Of a DNA stretch of 64,000 bases, positions 11,888 through 23,283 are shown piece by piece. The DNA is from Rugalucina vietnamica (lineage: Eukaryota; Mollusca; Bivalvia; Lucinida; Lucinidae). The position numbers were made by a program, and so were the translations under genes. Position 1 is the stretch's first letter. Each line of letters starts with the position of its first letter. The notes below the pieces were generated by a model that saw only the letters and a list, made by a program, of their open reading frames with translations, was not told the origin of the DNA and did no database searches. The DNA lies in the NCBI GenBank assembly GCA_964017185.1, contig OZ024869.1, positions 6,346,501 through 6,410,500 on the forward strand. The letters are read 5' to 3'.

Positions 11888-12484
11888 AAAAAGCTTACAC
11901 TTAGGTGTCTTATGTGGTTATTTCAAATTCATTGGTGGAAAATAATTGCCTAACAATGGATCTACTTTAAAGAGTGTGGTTTAGTTGTTTTTTGTTGCTT
12001 TTTTTTTTTTTTTTTTCGTTTCTTTTTTTTTTATCAATTAATTTTCATTTTTATAATTAAGCAATAGCTTCTAATGGTATCGACTATTATGTGGGTTCAA
12101 GGATAAACCATTCAGATTCATGTTATTATGAAAAGCTGAGTTTCAGTGCTCTTTGACCCAACCTTCAGTGTATCATTGAGAATCTGAATGGTTTACTGGT
12201 GATACGCTAAATCTTTCTTTCTTTTTCTTTCTTCCGATAATTTTTAACCTTTGGAGGACTTCAGCATGAATTCCTGTGTTACCAAGTGCTAAAGGGGGTT
12301 AGTTGAAGTAAAAGATAGACAGGGTTCATCCTAGCCAAGAATTTTAGGGAGAAGTTTCTTCTCTCCCAAAGAAAATTTGAGAGAAGTTTTGACCTGAATT
12401 TCAGGTTTGCCTATATATTCTATACATTTTCATTTCTCCCTCAGCTGAAAATAGGGAGAAGTTTGTTCATTTAGGGAGACTATT
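11888..12484. other. Unassigned sequence with an imperfect inverted pair
   Basis: 'aaaccattcagattcatg' near 12106 is mirrored by 'gaatctgaatggtttactgg' near 12181, and both resemble the ATTCAG-rich 3' tail of the LINE at 21478-25250. No gene seen. A T-rich run lies at 11999-12034. Confidence 0.5.
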
Positions 12485-12742
12485 CAGGGCTTTTTCTGAC
12501 CTTTTGGGGAAATTTTTAGTACCGATGAAATTGGGAAAAAAAATTGTGATTTTGGGAAAAAATATGACAATTTTGGGAAAAAATAGTGCATTTTTTAACA
12601 AAATTGGGAAAGTTTACCTTTTAAATTGGGATTTTTCTGCTAATTGGGAATGTCCCACGTCAATTGGGAATTTTTTTCAGCCAATTGGGAAAAAATTTGG
12701 TACCGGAAACCGGACCCAGTTTTGTATAGAGAAAAAGCCCTG
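12485..12742. mobile_element. MITE with CAGGGCTTTTTCT ends and 5-bp target duplication
   Basis: Begins CAGGGCTTTTTCT and ends AGAAAAAGCCCTG, flanked by CTATT on both sides (12480-12484 and 12743-12747). The interior is dominated by repeated 'attgggaaaaa'. A sister copy is at 30416-30768 and an end fragment at 52002-52024. A CAGGG end suggests a hAT-like relationship, which is only an inference. Confidence 0.88.
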
Positions 12743-12747
12743 CTATT

Positions 12748-13858
12748 TCTCCTTAGTCACCCTGTAGGTTATTCCCTGATAGAAAAAGTGGGTGAAATGA
12801 GTTTGTACAGTGAAAGAAGAGTGCTAGTTCAGTTTAAAAAATAAAAAGAGTCTGGTGATTAAGGGGATACATGCACCACCCCGCTGACAGCACAACTGAA
12901 CTGTGCCACTGTGGGGAGCATGACAATGCAGGTGAGAAGAGCCAGGGGTCCAGTTACAGCGCTCTAGGGCGAAAAACTTCGCTCCAAGTTAAGAGATTTC
13001 GCCTTATATTGCTCTAAAAGAGAAGTCAAATCGCTTTGCTTTTTGTGAAAAGCTGATACTTGTATAAACAAAGTACACTGAGGGAACTCATAAACGAGTA
13101 GAATATAATCTATACCTCAGTTACCTGTCAGTATTTCACACATCTGGCAGTTGTTTGGTTAATCCCTTTAGCATATCAATTATCTGATTTTAGGTGATAA
13201 TTGTGTCAAATCTCAATTGACACGCTTCAAACTGGTAAGTGACCCGGAGGATAATGACATTGCCAAAAATTTAACCTAGGTATTCCAAATGTGAGACCAA
13301 AAGAGAAAGTGAAACTGAAAGTAGACTTGTTTGATGATAAGATAAGATAAGATAAGATAGTTTATTGTCTCTTGTCCAATACAAGTTAAGACATGACAAA
13401 GTACATACAAAGGCAGCACACCAAACAACATAATCATACATAATCTCTCCAATACCCCTACTGTGGCCTTAAATAACATCACGGTAACCTGTCTATGCAA
13501 TATAAACATCCCTGTTCTTTAAAGTAAAACCAGGGTGTACATGAGTGCACCATATTAACTGAAACAATGCATACACACAATATCTTTATATATTACCTAG
13601 ACATTTTACGGTACCATAATGATAACTACTTTGATGAGTATTCCGATGGTATAGTATAGCTTTGAAAAGTATATGAACCAGTTTTGCATAACAAGTTATC
13701 GTGACAGAAGGACAACGCGTGTGTGCAATGTATACACATACCTGACAAAACCAGTTCTTGCAGCTTTTAATAAAAAAAAAAAAAATACAGTGCACAGACG
13801 CGTCCCCAAAATGACACGACAATTTATCAAGTCATGTAAAATATCTTTATGTAATAAT
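12748..13858. other. Unassigned sequence
   Basis: Contains a short (GATAA)n run at 13334-13359 followed by 'gtttattgtctcttgtccaa'. No gene recognised. A 182-codon frame that starts at 13673 only becomes long because it runs through the dispersed repeat beginning at 13859. Confidence 0.5.
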
Positions 13859-14219
13859 AAGGTACAAGTAGGCAAAGATCAGGAAAAGGCGCAATCAGAA
13901 AAAGATTCCCACTCCAAAAACCGAGGTGGGAAAAAACCAAACCAACAATCAGGTACTTATACCATGAAACATATCGTAAGCCGAATGAGCAGCTATTTTC
14001 CCAATAGGTGGCCACTCAGTTACCTTAACTTAACTAAAAATATGAAAACATACATAAGGCGCCAACAGCACAAAAAAATTTTCAAACACCAAGACATAAA
14101 ACGAAAAGAACCACCACAGAAGTATCGACTTGGAACGATCAGTAACACAAAGTTACTGGCGGGCTTAAACCGATTTTACATGGCCATAACCTCACCCTCA
14201 GCTTCCGCAGTGGTTCAGT
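13859..14219 (-). repeat. Dispersed repeat 'GTACAAGTAGGCAA', copy 1
   Basis: Read on + it starts 'aaggtacaagtaggcaaaga' and ends 'cttccgcagtggttca', with 'ggtggccactcagttacc' inside. It recurs at 19167-19517 and, shortened, at 26094-26275. All three copies lie beside reverse transcriptase fragments, so it may be part of a retroelement end. No domain recognised. Confidence 0.85.
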
Positions 14220-14305
14220 GATATACAAGAAATAAGAAAAATCATATAAAGAAAATACTAAACATAGATACCAACGTTTAACATGACGTTTACATACAAT
14301 CTTAC

Positions 14306-14644
14306 TTAAATAACTGTATTTCTATGTTCAAAAGCCTTATAAACTGTGTTAACATAATCCATAAATAGTGGTGTGAAATCACTGTCAAATGTAGAGAAAA
14401 GTTCAATTAAAGTCTGATCGTGTAGCAGCAAATTACCTACAATTTTGTTAAATTCTAAGTTTAATTCCTCTCTTAAAATGTTATAAAGTTTGCACTGGAG
14501 CAAGAAATGTCTTTCATCCTCAATTGCATCCTTACATGAGAAGCAATATCGTCTCTCTCCAGATATCCGAGGTCTGTTATATCGCCCAGTTTCAATGGCA
14601 AAACTATGTGCACTTATTCTTAACTGGGTAAATCTACGTTTCAC
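14306..14644 (-). pseudogene. LINE ORF2 C-terminal fragment
   Basis: 112 codons reading RFTQLRISAHSFAIETGRYN and RRYCFSCKDAIEDERHFLLQ, then CKLYN. This Cys-x2-Cys ... His-x4-Cys segment is the C-terminal zinc-binding tail that follows the reverse transcriptase in many invertebrate LINEs. The RT itself is absent upstream (14645-14720 shows only decayed sequence), so this is a fragment. Confidence 0.75.
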
Positions 14645-14649
14645 TTTGG

Positions 14650-15317
14650 CCTCTAGTGGGAGGAGTAAATACCTTTCAAGTGAAAACTCTGATTTGACAG
14701 TCCTATAAAATTCTAATTTGTTTGATGTGTTTGATTTGGATAATTATTTTCTTTTCATGGTAATTTTGAGAACAGAATGAGTTTTATTTTATTCTATTTT
14801 TAGATTTTTTTTTATAAACAAGATCTGGCTTTTAAAAAACTTTGGACCTCTGTGTAGAAGGCTCATTTAGCTAGTAAATTTCCAAAAAAGATAACGTTCA
14901 GTGTTTCTTCAAATGGAGCTCTGATTCTGCATCTGCACATTTTATACACATATTTTAGAGCTTAGACATTGTTTTCTACTTACATACATGTATCTTTAAT
15001 GCAGAACAATAGATAAAGACTAAAAGTGAATGATACAGCCAGCATACTATAACAACAGAATGACTTATTAAATTGTTTATATTTCTAAATGTAGGCTTAA
15101 AAACATTGACGCAATTTATTTTCCGCCTTGGTTGACATTATTTTTATCATTTCTCCCTTGGTACTCAAACTTCTCCCTAACTTTCCTGGAGGGAGAAGTG
15201 ACTTCTTCCTAATGTTCAGGTCCAGCAAGACCCCTGAGAGCATTCCAATGTACCACAGTTCTGGGGTAGAAACTGAACTTGAAGTAGTTGGTGGAAATTG
15301 ATAAAACTTTACCAGAG
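14650..15317. other. Unassigned sequence, possible TIR partner of 12325
   Basis: 'aacttctccctaactttcc' and 'gagggagaagtgacttcttc' near 15168-15210, followed by 'gacccctgagag', loosely mirror 'cagggttcatcc ... tagggagaagtttcttctct' at 12324-12367. The similarity is weak and no target duplication was found, so no element is called. Confidence 0.4.
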
Positions 15318-15324
15318 AAAATGT

Positions 15325-17012
15325 CCGGTATCACGATTCCCCGGAATCACCAAAATCACCGGAATCACCACCAAAATCACCGGAATCACCTCTGAAATTA
15401 CCAAAATCACCTTTAATAATGCAATTTAGTGCTTGAATTGTTGATTAGGTACCTTATTTGACTATTTTAAACCTAAAGTATATATATATACTTAACGACA
15501 CTTCCAGCGCTACCGATAGAGTTTTTGACATAACTTCAAAACTACACAAGATATTGAAATGAAAATCGCAGGGACGATCGAAAAATTCATGAGACGTCTG
15601 CTGAAGGTTACATCATGCCAGCGAACCTTTATTAAGAAACAGCCCGGGCGTTTAGACAAACTACACTTCATTTTCAAAAGAAGCAAAACTTGAGGGATTA
15701 AACAAAACATCATTTCAGCAATAAACCTACAATATTTATTGTCATAGTGTATTGTGTATTTCTTTTTGCATCTTTTATTCACGAAGAGAGAAGGAAAAAA
15801 CAAACAATTGAATCTAAACAATTGAGTCCAAAATTTCACACCAAAATATTCATCTGATCCGATGCAATTACCTAATTAGGCCGCCATTAAACATAAAGTC
15901 TATTTATGATTAGAACAATTCGCCGGACTTGTCTTTCTTATCTTGAAAGGCAGTGTAGAAGGCGCTAGAAACGAAATTTACAGTAATACAAGAAACGTCC
16001 CTCTTTGTTTTGTTTTACATAATTCCTTTATGTTCACCTACTACTTACTTACCATCTATTCGAACAACTACGCATCGAAACCACGTACCGCATACAAATA
16101 CTACTGGCGCTGCGCTATACCCCTCCACCCATACCTTACAAATTGCTAAAACTGTATAACATTAGCAGGGAACCGTCCTCCCTACACAGCTGATAATGTC
16201 CCAGCTGTGGGACAGATATGGTCGATTTGATTCAAGTCAATGATTTGGATGGCTAAAAAATTAACTCTGTTTGCTTGCAGAAGGTTTACAGTTTTGCCTG
16301 CTGTTTGAAACGTCGCACCGTCGTGCGTCAGATGCATACCCCTGTGAGTCCATGCATATGATTTGTTTTTGTTTATTTTTTCTGAGAACTGTTCTTCCCG
16401 TCATGTGCTGTGGCAAAAAGAGAAAACAAAACGAGGAAATACGGAGGAACTGTTGTGAAGATCTTTGTTCGCTACAAAGTGTTTTGTGACTTTTGAAAAT
16501 GAGGGGTGGTGTGTCCAAACGCCCGGGGCGTTTCTTTATAAAAGTCTTCTGGCACCATTTTGCCATCAGTACACGTCTAATGAATTTTTCTATCGTCATT
16601 GCAATTTTTATTTCAATATCTTGAGTAGCTTTGAAATTATAGCAAAAACTCTATCGGTAGCGTTGGAAGTGTCGTTAAGTATATTTTAATGGGCAACAAT
16701 TATTTTGATAATGAGGTCCAAAGAATAAACAAGCTACCTACATGTTTGTCAACAATAACGCTATGGAAGTACAAATACGGTTGAAATTCTTCATCGAAAT
16801 CACCAAAAAGTCACTTAATAATTGATTAAAATTAAATTTTATTCTTTCAAATGCAATATTCCTTACTTAAATATATTCCTAAACCGAATCCTGGTTGATT
16901 TAGATGGTGATTCCGGTGATTTCAGTGGTGATTCCGGTGATTCCGGTGGTGATTCCGGTAATTCCGGTGATTCCGCGGTGATTCCGGTGATTCCGGGGAA
17001 TCGTGTCACCCG
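15325..17012. mobile_element. Foldback-type DNA element with long repetitive inverted ends and 7-bp target duplication
   Basis: The ends CCGGTATCACGATTCC (15325) and the complement CGGGTGACACGATTCC (ending 17012) are flanked by AAAATGT on both sides (15318-15324 and 17013-17019). Each end continues as a tandem array of GGAATCACC-like units (15340-15410; 16905-17000), and farther in as a second inverted block (15494-15680 mirrored by 16480-16680, starting 'cgacacttcca.cgctaccg'). Total 1688 bases. No transposase recognised. Long modular arms are typical of foldback elements. Confidence 0.88.
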
Positions 17013-17159
17013 AAAATGTCAACAGGCCTCATTAAGTAAATAAATGCGCTTACAATCTATAAATTGTTTACAAGTTTATAACTCCTGGTTAAGTATTGTC
17101 AATTTGGGGTATCACCAGTAAACCATTCAGATTCAGAACATGAAAAACAAATATTTACC

Positions 17160-17425
17160 GGCCCCAATAGCTCAAGTGGTAGAGCGTCTGCTTTGGGATC
17201 GGGAGGTCGCAGGTTCGATCCTCGGCCGCACCATACCAAAGGCGTTAAAAATGGTACTGGTAGCTCCCTTGCTGACGCTCGCAATAAAAGGGTAGTTCCA
17301 GGAAGATACAAGAAGGCAGGTAAGTATCTGTTAAGGATATTTGTTATGTCGCATAATAGCTCATGAGCTAATGTTGTCTGTTAAAAACGCGACGTTAAAT
17401 AAAGCTTCTTTATCTTTATCTTTAT
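17160..17425 (+). mobile_element. tRNA-derived SINE, complete
   Basis: The tRNA-like head has an A box TAGCTCAAGTGGTAGAGC (from 17168) and a B box GGTTCGATCC (from 17212). A body follows ('ccataccaaaggcgttaaaa', 'gcgacgttaaataaagctt') and a simple 3' tail (TTTATC)n ending at about 17425. The head folds poorly as a functional tRNA and runs straight into the body, so it is a SINE rather than a tRNA gene. It would be transcribed by RNA polymerase III from the internal boxes. Confidence 0.88.
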
Positions 17426-18816
17426 GTCACGAAAATTGATGACAATAAAAAAATGTGCCAAATGTAGAACTTTATCTTCAAAAGACTGAAGTCTCAGCAA
17501 CAATTATAGCAAGAGTCATAAAATATTGCTAGTTCAGATCACAAATGTTAGAAAATGGTGAAAATATACCAGATTTTTATTTTTGACATTTATTATTTTT
17601 TTCACTTGAATAAACCGCAATTTCAGAAAGTAACAGCAATGGAAACAAGACGTTTCGCCCCAACAGCCCCCTGGTCTTTCAATAATTCAATTCAAGTGAT
17701 TTATTGTCTCGCCCCTAAAGTGTGTTAACTGTTTAAATGAAGACAAACTATTTTCTTGATCATACAGTTGAGCACTAGACTCGTACCATCGTTTATTCGT
17801 TTACAATCTCCACAGGACCATATGACCCAAAACCCATTTTGAATGTACATACAGTCTCATGTCCAGACGTTAAAAATATGGTGAAAATAAACCGTTTTTT
17901 ACACATCGATTATTATACATGTATAGAATTCAATCTTACACAAAGTCTTCGCTATTTGATGAAACACACATTTAACTTTCTAACAAGCATGTTTTCTCCA
18001 TAAAATTGTGCGTCTTCTTTTTTTAACAGATTCATTTCTACAGCTGTTTGTCAGTCGTTTTCAATATGTTGCTTCATTTCTGGACCGTGCCGAACTCATA
18101 TGCCGACGTTACGGTAACTGACGTCGAACATTAATTTATTCCAGTTGAAAGACGGATAAATCCAAAAAGAGCCATGGCAAACGGTTAATATTGTTCAGAT
18201 AAATGTATCTAAACTGATAATATTTTTTTTTATTTCTGAGAATATCGCGATCAAAAAGAAGTTATAATTAGCACTATGAACAACACCAGCTGCAGTAGTA
18301 GCAAATAAAAAATAAAACAAAGTTGTCTTAAAGCATGTAAAGAGCAGCGAAAACATGAAAGATAAAGTCTTCAGATAATTAGGTCATGTGGAAGGTTGTC
18401 CAAGAGCTTGACAGGTCTTGGGATTTGAACATTTATTGTGGAGCTTGGGAAGGTATAGCTTGACCTCAGAGATGGGTGTATCTTTTCTTGAAAATTTATA
18501 TTTAACGAGTTGTGATTTATTGTGTAGAAGATGGTCAGGGATGTGGTTTCTGTGCGTTTCGTAAGAGTAGGAAGGTTAAATGTCAACACCATATTAGTTA
18601 TGCTGCTGGATGAACTATAGTCATTAGTGTGGTTACAATTTATGGATGATATATTCATGATCTGGGATGACAGTGAAGAGAAATTGTTACAGTTTTTAAA
18701 GAATTGAATAAATTTCATGAAACTATAAAAAATACGCACAATGGCTCAAAAACTAATGCTGTTTTCCTCGATGTAAAGATTGAAAAGTCTCGAGATGGTA
18801 GTTGATGTAGTAGTGT
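17426..18816. other. Unassigned sequence
   Basis: No gene recognised. The open frame at 18371-18739 (minus) is low-complexity Ser/Asn/Thr-rich and has no family features. Confidence 0.5.
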
Positions 18817-19017
18817 TTAGAGAAAGATACTTATGTACATCAGTATGTTGAATATAATGTTTAATGTAATGACATGCTCCATGACATTGCAACAGATGCA
18901 TGTGAGTGATCTGGGACGGTAATTTGCTTTGGTCTTGGGGGCAGCTATATATGAATGAAATGAGTCATCTGGTACCTTACCCTCACATAGCGAAGTATTA
19001 AAAATATCACTGAGCAT
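18817..19017 (-). pseudogene. LINE reverse transcriptase scrap
   Basis: The translation includes FNTSLCEGKVPDDSFHSYIA and NYRPRSLTCICCNVMEHVIT, the fingers region that precedes motif A in LINE reverse transcriptases (NYRPISLTxxxxKxxE). Only about 60 codons remain. Confidence 0.75.
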
Positions 19018-19166
19018 GGTAGATCAGCTGGCAAGCCTTTCACTCCGCTCCACTTCGGTACCTCGTTCCACTTTCGCTAGACGGCTTAGCTTAGATTGCC
19101 TTTAAACTATGGTCGAACATATTATAGATTTTGTAAGTGACCTTGGACCACTAACATGATGTATGA

Positions 19167-19517
19167 AGGTACAAGTAGGCAACGATCAGGAAAAGGCGCA
19201 ATCAGAAAAAGATTCCCACTCCAAAAACCGAGACGGGGAAAAAAAACTAACAAAAAGGCACTAAGACCATGAATACATTTAATAAGCCGAATGAGCAGCT
19301 ATTTCCCAAAAGGTGGCCATTCAGTTACCTAAACTTAACTAAAATATGATAACATACATAAGGCGCCAACAGCACAAAAAATTAAACACCAAGACATAAA
19401 ACAATAAGAACCACAACAGAAGTATCGCCTTGGAACGATCAGTAATATAAAATTACTGGCGGGCTTAAACCGGTTTTACAGGATCCTAACCTCACCATCG
19501 GCTTCTGCAGTGGTTCA
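19167..19517 (-). repeat. Dispersed repeat 'GTACAAGTAGGCAA', copy 2
   Basis: Starts 'aggtacaagtaggcaacg' and ends 'cttctgcagtggttca'. Aligned over its whole length with 13859-14219. It lies just beyond the truncated 3' end of the Penelope-like fragment on the minus strand. Confidence 0.85.
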
Positions 19518-19574
19518 TAACATTTAGTTAGTTGTTCGGTCCTCGTGGTGAATCTCTAACTAGTCAATGAATCA

Positions 19575-20523
19575 TCATGGACAAACAAATAAATCATGAT
19601 AAATCATTACAGGCCAAATAAAGTGAGCCATAGTTTTTTTTAATGTTCTTTTGAATGTCCACCCTATCAAATCGAGTATTTTTTCTTTAATCAGATTATG
19701 TGGCAATGTGGTATACAGAGTAGAAAAATCGTATGTGGACAAGCTCGTCGCACGGAACCCTCTACACTTCAATTTACCGAGCACCTCGTTGACCAAAACC
19801 AATTTTTATTTGAAGTTTCATACACCGTCTCACAGTATCGTATGACATGAGATTTGGTAGCAGTAAGACAGGAAGTTAATAATTTAGAAAGTTCAGTGGT
19901 AGTACAAGAACTAGAATTAGCAATTAATTTAGCTTTGTATGGTCTTTTGTGAAGCTTAGGTAACCAATACATCGTAGGAAGTTTGTCTTGGCCTTCATTG
20001 ACACAAACAGAAAACTTAACAGGTAATTCATTTAGGTGAGCATTAACTACAGACATTTCATCAGTATCTGTCTCCTGATAAGCCCTGGTACCATCAAGCT
20101 CCTGTTTTAAGGTGTTAATATAGTGAAGCCTACAAACAACAACAACGTTGTTTGCGGCCTTGTCTGCTGGAACCAAGACATACTTTCTATGGAATTCTTG
20201 GATACCCTGCTTCAAATGCCTAAAGGACGATTTGGGCTTAGGCGGTAAAAGATTAGTATTCTGTGAATAAAACTTTATAAGTTTATCCACAATAGTGAAG
20301 ATACTTCTTTTCCAAGCTTTAAGAGCACCATCCTCAACACCCTCTCGTTTACAAAATCGATTACCGAATTCAGTTAATGCAGATGCAATCTCCTCTCTAC
20401 ATTTGTCGAAATTAATGCAGAAAGGGAATCTGTATTTCGGACCTTTAGAAACAATATTGCGAATTCTGGAATCCGAAATTATTTTTAAATTTCCAGTTGA
20501 TGTCTATTCCCTGGCCAGTACTC
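19575..20523 (-). pseudogene. Penelope-like element reverse transcriptase fragment
   Basis: Minus strand. From about 20523 the frame reads RIRNIVSKGPKYRFP and ALTEFGNRFCKREGVEDGAL, then KFYSQNTNLLPPKPKSSFRH, LVPADKAANNVVVVC, YWLPKLHKRPYKAKLIANSS and ETSNKNWFWS. A frameshift near 19780-19800 moves to a second frame with SLSTYDFSTLYTTLPHNLIK, the catalytic motif A. The element stops soon after, so the remaining RT motifs and the GIY-YIG endonuclease are missing. The block order matches Penelope-like reverse transcriptases of aquatic invertebrates. Inactive. Confidence 0.8.
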
Positions 20524-21393
20524 GTCGGCACATAGGTATTTAAATGAGGAGTATAGCTGAGCTGACAGCTTGATCCGTGCTGCCCACTGTTCATTGACAT
20601 GCTTGTTCATCACTTCTACAATGCTCTTTTTTCGGAGGGTTATCAAGCAAGTCCCAGCATGATGGAAAGTTGTACTTCACCAGGATCTTTCTTACCACTT
20701 TCTTGCAATCTGCATATACTACCAAAGAAGACAAATGATCGTTTATCCACAATGCCCTCTATGGGTAATGCACCGGAGATAATGTACACGGCTGGGTCTG
20801 CGACTGTGTCTGGTAGCGATAGGATTTGCTTTAGGGACTTCTTGTATGCTCTATTGACTTTATCCATGAGTGCCGCCTTGGGGAGAACCACTTCAAGGCC
20901 ATACACCAGTACCGAAAGGATGTATATCTGTAGCAGATGGGTACAGGTTTCCTTGTCCAGCCCGTTCTGTATCTTCTGTGTTGCTTGAGCGCAGTATCCC
21001 CATATGCATGGTCTCACTCACCACAGGCATTGGTTCCTCTTTCAGTGTTATACATGGTTCTGATACAGCTGCTGATCTCCGGGCTAGGACATTCAATATA
21101 CATAGTAGAACGCTCTTGACTGGCTGGAGCAGATACTTTTCCATGATGCTGTTGTCAACTGCTATGTTCATTAGGAACTATAGTGCTTCCTGTGTATCCG
21201 AGTGCAGGAGCATGTCGTCTGCATATGTTGGAGCAACACAGGATCTCTCCGATGTGGCAACCGCGTCTTGTTTTGAGTAGTCTATCCAGCAGACCATTTC
21301 CATGTACTTTGAAGAGGTCTGTACGCAAGATGCCGCCTTAATTGGCAGACTCCTTGGTACACCTTGAAGGGCTCGGACAGGTTTCCTTGCCAT
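20524..21393 (-). pseudogene. LINE ORF2 fragment: RT motif C to C-terminus, frameshifted
   Basis: Pieces in successive frames: TYADDMLLHSDTQ (the YADD catalytic loop, about 21190-21230), YLLQPVKSVLLCILNVLARR, MPVVSETMHMGILRSSNTED, LLQIYILSVLVYGLEVVLPK, LKQILSLPDTVADPAVYIIS and, at 20524-20605, NKHVNEQWAARIKLSAQLYS. This order is that of the thumb and C-terminal region of an invertebrate LINE. At least three frame changes. It abuts the Penelope-like fragment at about 20523, making a chimeric stretch of two unrelated retroelements. Confidence 0.75.
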
Positions 21394-21565
21394 TTGACGA
21401 CCGGTTCTGCACCTTCATAAAGGGAGTGGATTAGTGATTATGTTTTTCCATCCACTCCTGTGTGGAATAAGTGTCTCATCAGACTATCTGAATCTGAATC
21501 TGAATAGTTTACTGGTGACACGCCAAATGACATTATTTCACCAGGGGGTTCGGATGGGGGAGAAA

Positions 21566-23283
21566 TTAGTCCCTTGAACGCACGAGTGTAGCGAACTTGG
21601 ACACACAGTCATCAGACATTTCAGCAGAGGAGATAAGTGAATCAGGGAGGTCATTCCAGTCCCTGATAGTCTGTGGAAAGAAACTACTTTTGTACGCTTC
21701 TTTGCTAGCTGAAGGTATCTGAAAAGCCAAAGAGTGTTGATTTCTACAACGCCTATTCTTTGGGATAAGGTCATCTGTGGGTATTCTGGCTTTACCCTTT
21801 AGACCTTTGTATAGCAATATAAGTCTACTATCCTTCCTCCTTTTCTTAAGAGATTCCCATTTCAGTTGACCTAAAATGCCAGTCATGCTCCCAGTTTCAA
21901 AAACATAATTTCCCGTCACAAACCTTGCCGCACGATTTTGTACCTTTTCCAGTTCTTCCTGGAGGCCATGAGTGTGAGGGTCCCAAACTGAGCTTCCATA
22001 TTCCAAGACCGGCCGCACCAGTCCTTCATAAGCTGCTTCTTTCACATCTGGGGGACAAGAATACAAATTTCTCCTTAAGAATCCGAGAGTTCTGTTAGCC
22101 TTTGTACAGACATTGGAAATATGAGTATTCCATTTCAAATCATTTGTGATAGTTACACCCAGGTATTTTATGCTTTCAACGTTTTCCAGTACAGTGCCCT
22201 CAAGGGTGTAGTTAGCCTGTATCTTACTAGACCGTTTATTTGTCAGCTGCATCATGATGCATTTGACGGGTTGAAATCTCAGTCCCCATTTCCTAGCCCA
22301 ACTGCCTAAACGATCAATGTCTCTCTGAAGTTTCAATGTATCCTCTTCATTCTTGATTTCACGATAGCAAACACAATCATCAGCAAAGAGTCTTATTTCA
22401 GACTCAATGTCTGCTGAGATGTCATTTATATACAAGGAAAACAGCAACGGGCCGAGAACGGTGCCCTGAGGGACACCCGACACAACTGGAGCCCAATCCG
22501 ATTTAATACCATTAACCACTACCCTTTGTTGTCGGAAACAAAGGAAAGCATTTATCCAATTCAGTGTTGTTCCACGTATTCCATAGCTAAACAATTTGCT
22601 TTTAAGGAGTTCATGGGGAGGAGTATCAAAAGCCGTTTCAAAATCGAGTATAAAAGTGTCGACCTGGCCTTTTTTGTCTAAGATTTTGGCCCAGTCATTT
22701 ATCACTGTAGTCAACTGAGTTTCACAGCTATGCCATTTCCTAAATGCGTGTTGCCTGTCCGACAAGAGTTCGTGTTCATCAAGATGGGCCATAATATTTG
22801 AGCATACAATATGTTCAAGAAGCTTACAAGGAATGCATGTCAAAGAAATAGGGCGGTAATTGCGGGCAAGTGACCTGTCGCCCTTCTTAAACAGGGGGAA
22901 AATATTAGCAAGAGACCATTCTTTAGGAATTTCACCTGTATCAATTGACTGCTGGAAGAGATGGGCGAATACCGGCCCTAATTCCACAGCCAGTTCCTTT
23001 AGGACTCTGGGATGAAGCCCATCAGGCCCTAAGGCTTTAGACGGGTTTAGACCTTTGAGAAGTTTGGTCACCCCTTCCTTTGTGACCACAATATCATGCA
23101 TGAATGGGGCAGATCTATCCATAAGAGGGACCTGTTTGTATTCACTTTTAGTGAAAACATCCGAGAACTGACCATTAAATTCTTCCGCCTTCTCAAATTC
23201 GGATTGTGCAATTCCACTTCCATTTCTCTTTTTCAACGGGGGAATACCTTGGGTATTTTTTTCTGACTGTTTATGTACCTGTA
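21566..23283 (-). pseudogene. LINE ORF, C-terminal part: reverse transcriptase
   Basis: The frame is open from 23308 to TAA at 21566. Order of motifs: SKALGPDGLHPRVLKEL, NYRPISLTCIPCKLLEHIV, QHAFRKWHSCETQL, FILDFETAFDTPPHELLKSK (motif A), GVPQGTVLGPLLFSLYIND (motif B), LFADDCVCYRE (motif C with FADD), IKYLGVTITNDLKWNTHI, then the C-terminal VLEYGSSVWDPHT and NRAARFVTGNY. All catalytic residues are present, so only the upstream stops and the frameshift disable the element. Confidence 0.88.

Noticed and set aside
13673-14221. 182-codon plus-strand frame
   Set aside because: Most of it is translation of a dispersed repeat whose other copies (19167, 26094) do not keep the frame; no domain is visible and the RT next door is on the other strand.
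12324-15240. A 2.9 kb TIR element bounded by CAGGGTTCATCC and GACCCCTG
   Set aside because: The inverted similarity is patchy and no matching target duplication was found.
17160-17232. Functional tRNA gene
   Set aside because: The A and B boxes are good, but the sequence continues into a SINE body with a TTTATC tail and the acceptor stem does not pair cleanly.
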